In this document: one piece after another, positions 60,634 to 64,000 of the stretch
Position numbering within the stretch: position 1 is the first letter of the stretch
How the letters are laid out: each line of letters opens with the position of its first letter
Source: Gammaproteobacteria bacterium
GTDB lineage: Bacteria; Pseudomonadota; Gammaproteobacteria; Nitrosococcales; Methylophagaceae
Length of the DNA: 64,000 nt
NCBI GenBank assembly: GCA_014859375.1
Contig: JACUUH010000001.1
Location: forward strand, 62,001 to 126,000
Reading direction: 5' to 3'
The notes under the pieces: model-generated
Databases searched by the model: none
Told to the model about the DNA's origin: nothing
What the model saw: only the letters and a program-made list of their open reading frames with translations
Program-made: the position numbers and the translations under genes

Positions 60634-61170
60634 TTATGGCCAAACTATAGCGTCGATATCAGCTATAGTGTTTACACCATAAGTTAAATTATCTAATTGA
60701 TCTTTAAGATTCCAACTGGTTTCATAAATGTCAGACGTTAGATAACCCGCTTGCCTGGTGAGAGTTGTAGCTTCTTGTGGCGTAATAGTGTAAGTATTAT
60801 TAGATAATGCTCTTATCTTCATAACTTCTGTAACTACACCTACTTTATCTAGTTGGACCGCTTCAGAATGAATACCTAAAAGATTTATTTTATCTGAAGG
60901 TCTTGTTTGCATAATGTCTTGATACAGTCCATTAAACAACCATGGGAGACCTGCGTCAAACTCTAAATCTCTTCTAGTATTTATCTCAGCTCTTTTCTCC
61001 TCTATTCTCTTTTCAAAAATCATCCGATTGTATTCATCTTCAAATTCTAGTTCAGTAAAAGGAGGTTGAGTTAGATCAGGGTAAGTTAATACCCCCTCAG
61101 TTACGACCCTTGCAATTTCAGGATGTAAATAATCTAAAACTTCGATTTTTTGATCTACAGTGATACTCAC
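60634..61170 (-). CDS. DUF4376-like tail-fibre-associated protein
   Basis: 178 residues. The C-terminus QEATTLTRQAGYLTSDIYET, SWNLKDQLDN and IADIDAIVWP is close to the DUF4376 pattern (plsaeea...sWelkdqI...IdaIdWP), common in tail fibre or fibre-assembly proteins. The N-terminal half is charged helical. Shares 4 bp with the upstream gene. Confidence 0.65.
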   Translation of the reverse strand: MSITVDQKIEVLDYLHPEIARVVTEGVLTYPDLTQPPFTELEFEDEYNRMIFEKRIEEKRAEINTRRDLEFDAGLPWLFNGLYQDIMQTRPSDKINLLGIHSEAVQLDKVGVVTEVMKIRALSNNTYTITPQEATTLTRQAGYLTSDIYETSWNLKDQLDNLTYGVNTIADIDAIVWP

Positions 61171-62054
61171 GACTCTAACCCCTCCCAGCCATTAAAGAAA
61201 TCTGGTGCTCTATTCTTAGTGGAGAATCTAGCGGCTTGATAATGTAAATCTACTTTAAAAGCCGCTACCGATCCCGGATAGGTATCGTTACTCGCGTCTC
61301 TAAAGAATCTCATTAGAACCAAAGAATCTGGTTCTAAATTACTGGGTGGGATTGCACTGACTTCAGAAGTCTCGGTTACAAAATGTGTATACTGAGAGTC
61401 TTGAGTAATAACAGTTTCAGCATAGACTATTGAGGTAGGTCCAAATACAGAACCAGAGGCTTGTGAATGCCCCTTGGCTACGGTATATTCAAATCCCCAC
61501 CTAACAGTACCGATACCGGTAGTTTTTGGCGACCAGTGGATATGAGGGTAAACTGGAGTACCCATGGCATAATCATGATCTATGTGAAAGTTAGACCAAC
61601 ACTCTTGGGTTTTACCAGCTTCAAAATCATAAGCATAGATGCCACTTCTAAATTGACTCCATGTGGGAGAGTTAACACCTTGACCTCTTACAGTTATGTC
61701 ACTTTGAAGATCAACCCATCCAAACTCACCGTCGTCGCTGTTTTTTCTTGTGACCTTCATTGGATCAATGTTATTTGTGAATAGGTTTATCTCACCACTT
61801 AACATTTGGTCCACTAACTCTCTAGTGTAATGTGTGGACTCCAACTGAGACAATATTTCGTGAATATATAAGGTGTTCTCATCCTCTACTAAAAAACCTC
61901 CTGGTTTTACGCCGTCGTGTATTCTAATACAGGCTCTGTCACTACATCCAGTGATCTCACCAAAATACCCAACATAATCTTGGGCCTCTAGTTTAGTCAT
62001 AGTTTTAGTGACAGTACTCCTTTTTAATATCCCTCTATTACTGGGGTGACTCAT
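61167..62054 (-). CDS. Tail fibre / receptor-binding protein
   Basis: 295 residues. The N-terminal GEITGCSDRACIRIHDGVKP has a tropism-determinant-like N-terminal form. Mid region HIDHDYAMGTPVYPHIHWSP and VRWGFEYTVAKGH belong to a beta-sandwich typical of phage adhesins. First gene of a three-gene minus-strand fibre operon (61167 to 59844). Confidence 0.65.
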   Translation of the reverse strand: MSHPSNRGILKRSTVTKTMTKLEAQDYVGYFGEITGCSDRACIRIHDGVKPGGFLVEDENTLYIHEILSQLESTHYTRELVDQMLSGEINLFTNNIDPMKVTRKNSDDGEFGWVDLQSDITVRGQGVNSPTWSQFRSGIYAYDFEAGKTQECWSNFHIDHDYAMGTPVYPHIHWSPKTTGIGTVRWGFEYTVAKGHSQASGSVFGPTSIVYAETVITQDSQYTHFVTETSEVSAIPPSNLEPDSLVLMRFFRDASNDTYPGSVAAFKVDLHYQAARFSTKNRAPDFFNGWEGLES

Positions 62055-62139
62055 TTTTTTAAAGCCTCATTCTTTATTAAGCATTATTAAGATAGCCCTA
62101 ATGTTATTTTTTTGTTTTTAATACATAAAATTCGGTATA

Positions 62140-62165
62140 AGACTGTAGGTCAATACCTACAGTCT
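62140..62165. terminator. Hairpin downstream of the DnaB-like gene
   Basis: 11-bp perfect stem AGACTGTAGGT / ACCTACAGTCT with a CAAT loop. The T-run is on the plus side, so it is not an ideal minus-strand terminator, but it separates the helicase and fibre operons. Confidence 0.6.
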
Positions 62166-62186
62166 ATTTTTTGTTGTAGTAACTTT

Positions 62187-63722
62187 TTAAAGATCAAACC
62201 ATTCTTTAGCTTCACCTGATTCAGCTACCGATGTACCACCCACACTTTTAAGACTTGTATCTTCACCATTAATATCGTCTCTAATACCACCGACGTCATT
62301 AAACGGCATAACAAAATACAAATCTTCATTCTTAGTGATGGTAGGTTTACGATGTTTACCACGTTGAACTGTTAGATATGATCCACGTCCTTTTATCTTT
62401 TCAATGTGAATATAGATTTCAAGATCCACTTCTTGGTCAATCTGCCGAGAACCTTCATAGTAACCTTTGTTAGCTATTTCTTGAACGAAGTTCTCTACAC
62501 CCTGTCTAACTAAACCTTTGGCTTCGGTAGATAACTGGTGAGGTGTAACGAAAGTTATTCCTCTAGTAGCACAGTAGTTTCTAGTTCTTCTAAATAACTC
62601 ACGGATCTCTGTACCAGTAGGGCCTGACCTATCCAATCCTTTCTTATCAACCATGGACAAGTAATCTATTACCAAGGCATGTATCTCATACCCGTCGGCT
62701 TCATACTTCATGAGGATGTCTAAAAGATCATAGATATTACATAAACCCGGATCAAGACGAATCATTTCTATTTCGTAACCATTAACTCTCATTTTTTCGA
62801 TCACGTACTTAGAAGCTTCATCCACATCCACAGTAGTTAGATCACAAGGTTCATTGGTTTCATTTTCTTTTAGGTTAGCGTATAACCACATTAAGTTTGA
62901 CTTAACTTCATTCTCTAAAGAAATATGTAACAGCAATGGCTTCTTTGTAGAATCAAACATATAAGGTTTGTTATACAAAGCAAAGTGTTTAAATAGATTT
63001 AGGGTAAATCCAGTTTTAAAGTTGTGCTGCAATGCAGGTACTACTACTTCTTCACCTCGACGGAAACCATTTGCTTCACCAAGCATTCTATTAAGAGCTT
63101 TCCAACCAGTTGTTAAAGCACCTTCGATAGACATCTCTTCCTTAGATTTCTTTAAGAGATCTGTCATCTTATCACTTTCTTTAAAGTTAACACTATCAAC
63201 CACAGATGGATGCTTACCATTACCAGCATCGTGTGTAAACTTCTCTAGTTGCCCGTATACGTCTCTAACGTAATTCTTAAGGTCAACCTCACCTGTATTG
63301 AAATTAGCTTGCTGATAAGCCTTTGTGATGATGCTTTTGATTACTTGACTATCCAAATAATCTTTAAGAGATTTTCTATAACTAAGGATTGTACTCTTTA
63401 AAGCATCTTCCTCACCAATTGGTTGAATACTATCAACAACCGCATTGTATAGATAAGTGTCATCTTTTGTATTGACTCTTAGTCTTTGTAAGAGCTGTGT
63501 TTTATCGCACACGCCTTCTTTACATTGTGAGATCATCCACTTCAATGTGGCTCGTAGTCCTACAATAACTTCTCTGCCAGTTTGGACTTCCATGCTAGTC
63601 TCTGGTAGTTTGATAGAACTAACAACTTCATTGCAAAGATCTGCAGAGTCATTATTTTGACCCAATTCGGATTCGCGATAGAGAAGGGTTATGCATTTAA
63701 CTAAAAGTAATTTCGAATCCAT
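62187..63722 (-). CDS. DnaB-like replicative helicase with degenerate P-loop
   Basis: 511 residues. RecA-like core: TGWKALNRMLG (206-216), RRGEEVVVPALQHNFKTG (221-238, Walker A position with only K-T kept), LLLHISLENE (263-272), ALVIDYLSMV Walker B (349-358) and FVTPHQLSTEA (391-401). The N-terminal ~190 residues are helical. The expected role is a hexameric 5'-3' replicative helicase; the unusual Walker A suggests altered ATP binding. Minus-strand single gene. Confidence 0.78.
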   Translation of the reverse strand: MDSKLLLVKCITLLYRESELGQNNDSADLCNEVVSSIKLPETSMEVQTGREVIVGLRATLKWMISQCKEGVCDKTQLLQRLRVNTKDDTYLYNAVVDSIQPIGEEDALKSTILSYRKSLKDYLDSQVIKSIITKAYQQANFNTGEVDLKNYVRDVYGQLEKFTHDAGNGKHPSVVDSVNFKESDKMTDLLKKSKEEMSIEGALTTGWKALNRMLGEANGFRRGEEVVVPALQHNFKTGFTLNLFKHFALYNKPYMFDSTKKPLLLHISLENEVKSNLMWLYANLKENETNEPCDLTTVDVDEASKYVIEKMRVNGYEIEMIRLDPGLCNIYDLLDILMKYEADGYEIHALVIDYLSMVDKKGLDRSGPTGTEIRELFRRTRNYCATRGITFVTPHQLSTEAKGLVRQGVENFVQEIANKGYYEGSRQIDQEVDLEIYIHIEKIKGRGSYLTVQRGKHRKPTITKNEDLYFVMPFNDVGGIRDDINGEDTSLKSVGGTSVAESGEAKEWFDL

Positions 63723-63776
63723 GGTTAATCTAATCCTTTAATTCGTTTATTTGTTATATATAAAAAGGAGAGCGAA

Positions 63777-64000
63777 TTGTTAAACGTTGTAATATTACCT
63801 GAAAGGGTTCTAGACGCATTTGAAGATGCTAATTTAAACATCTGTGATGTCGTCGACCCAGAAAAAATTTATGCTACATTATCTAAGGACGAAGTAGGGT
63901 TTTACCGTTTCATAAATGTCAGACCCAAAATGGCTTTCCCTAAAGGATGTTCGATAGGGGAGTTACTGAATACTGGTACTATCCCACCAAAAGTCGGTAG
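63777..64000 (+). CDS. Hypothetical protein, 3'-truncated by window edge (TTG start)
   Basis: 74 residues visible from TTG 63777, after AAAAAGGAG; the frame is still open at the window end. Divergent from the helicase gene with 54 bp between. No family recognised. Confidence 0.55.
   Translation, partial: MLNVVILPERVLDAFEDANLNICDVVDPEKIYATLSKDEVGFYRFINVRPKMAFPKGCSIGELLNTGTIPPKVG

Noticed and set aside
61467-61784. Plus-strand frame of 105 codons inside the tail-fibre gene
   Set aside because: Shadow of the minus-strand fibre gene, which has domain-level support and a coupled start.
1-64000. CRISPR arrays, insertion sequences and attachment sites
   Set aside because: No regularly spaced repeats, transposase motifs or direct repeats flanking an integrase were seen; no integrase gene is present in the window.

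Overview
The window looks like part of a large (jumbo-type), AT-rich tailed-phage genome. There are no bacterial housekeeping operons. Small genes are packed tightly and often overlap at ATGA. Virion structural genes lie beside a nucleotide-metabolism set (thyA, DHFR, tmk, nrdA, nrdB, dcd) and a DnaB-like helicase, and many short proteins have no recognisable family. Head-protein sites of S/G-x-E type and CATATTAC-like promoter elements recall phiKZ-related phages. That resemblance is an inference; nothing was searched. The host is probably Gram-negative (Sec signal peptide, RMF/CrpP-like protein, E. coli-like tmRNA tag).

Layout. 1-20.2 kb is virion morphogenesis: a gp26-like baseplate-hub candidate with a -1 frameshift signal, a divergent pair of large baseplate-type genes on the minus strand, then structural genes. 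Four tandem paralogous inner-head-type proteins (9.1-14.3 kb) follow, then a small RNAP alpha-CTD-like gene, further tail/baseplate-type genes and a DEDDh exonuclease. 20.3-31.2 kb is accessory and metabolic: thymidylate synthase, DHFR, a DUF4326 protein and many small unknowns. 31.3-31.94 kb holds a circularly permuted tmRNA gene, the most striking feature. 32-34.1 kb has small unknowns. 34.3-40 kb is a second virion block: an SNF2-type helicase fused to an HNH domain, two more proteins with the inner-head N-terminus, and a ClpP-like protease with the same N-terminus. 40.2-46.8 kb has dTMP kinase and class Ia ribonucleotide reductase. 46.9-59.8 kb has small unknowns, small membrane proteins, a DprA/SLOG-like protein, a NUMOD1-like repeat protein, dCTP deaminase, an RMF/CrpP-like protein and a large winged-helix protein. 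59.8-62.1 kb (minus) is a tail-fibre module. 62.2-63.7 kb (minus) is a DnaB-like helicase.

How it fits together. NrdAB, Dcd, ThyA, DHFR and Tmk form a dTTP-supply pathway, which suits an AT-rich genome. Seven proteins share a short N-terminal LLxKY/LDKY-type segment and most have S/G-x-E sites just before an amphipathic or basic segment. One of the seven is the ClpP-like protease, so a capsid-targeting signal removed during head maturation is a coherent model. The phage also carries its own ribosome-directed elements (two-piece tmRNA, RMF/CrpP-like protein). A 22-bp motif recurs upstream of four gene blocks and is a good promoter candidate. Strong hairpin terminators separate most transcription units.
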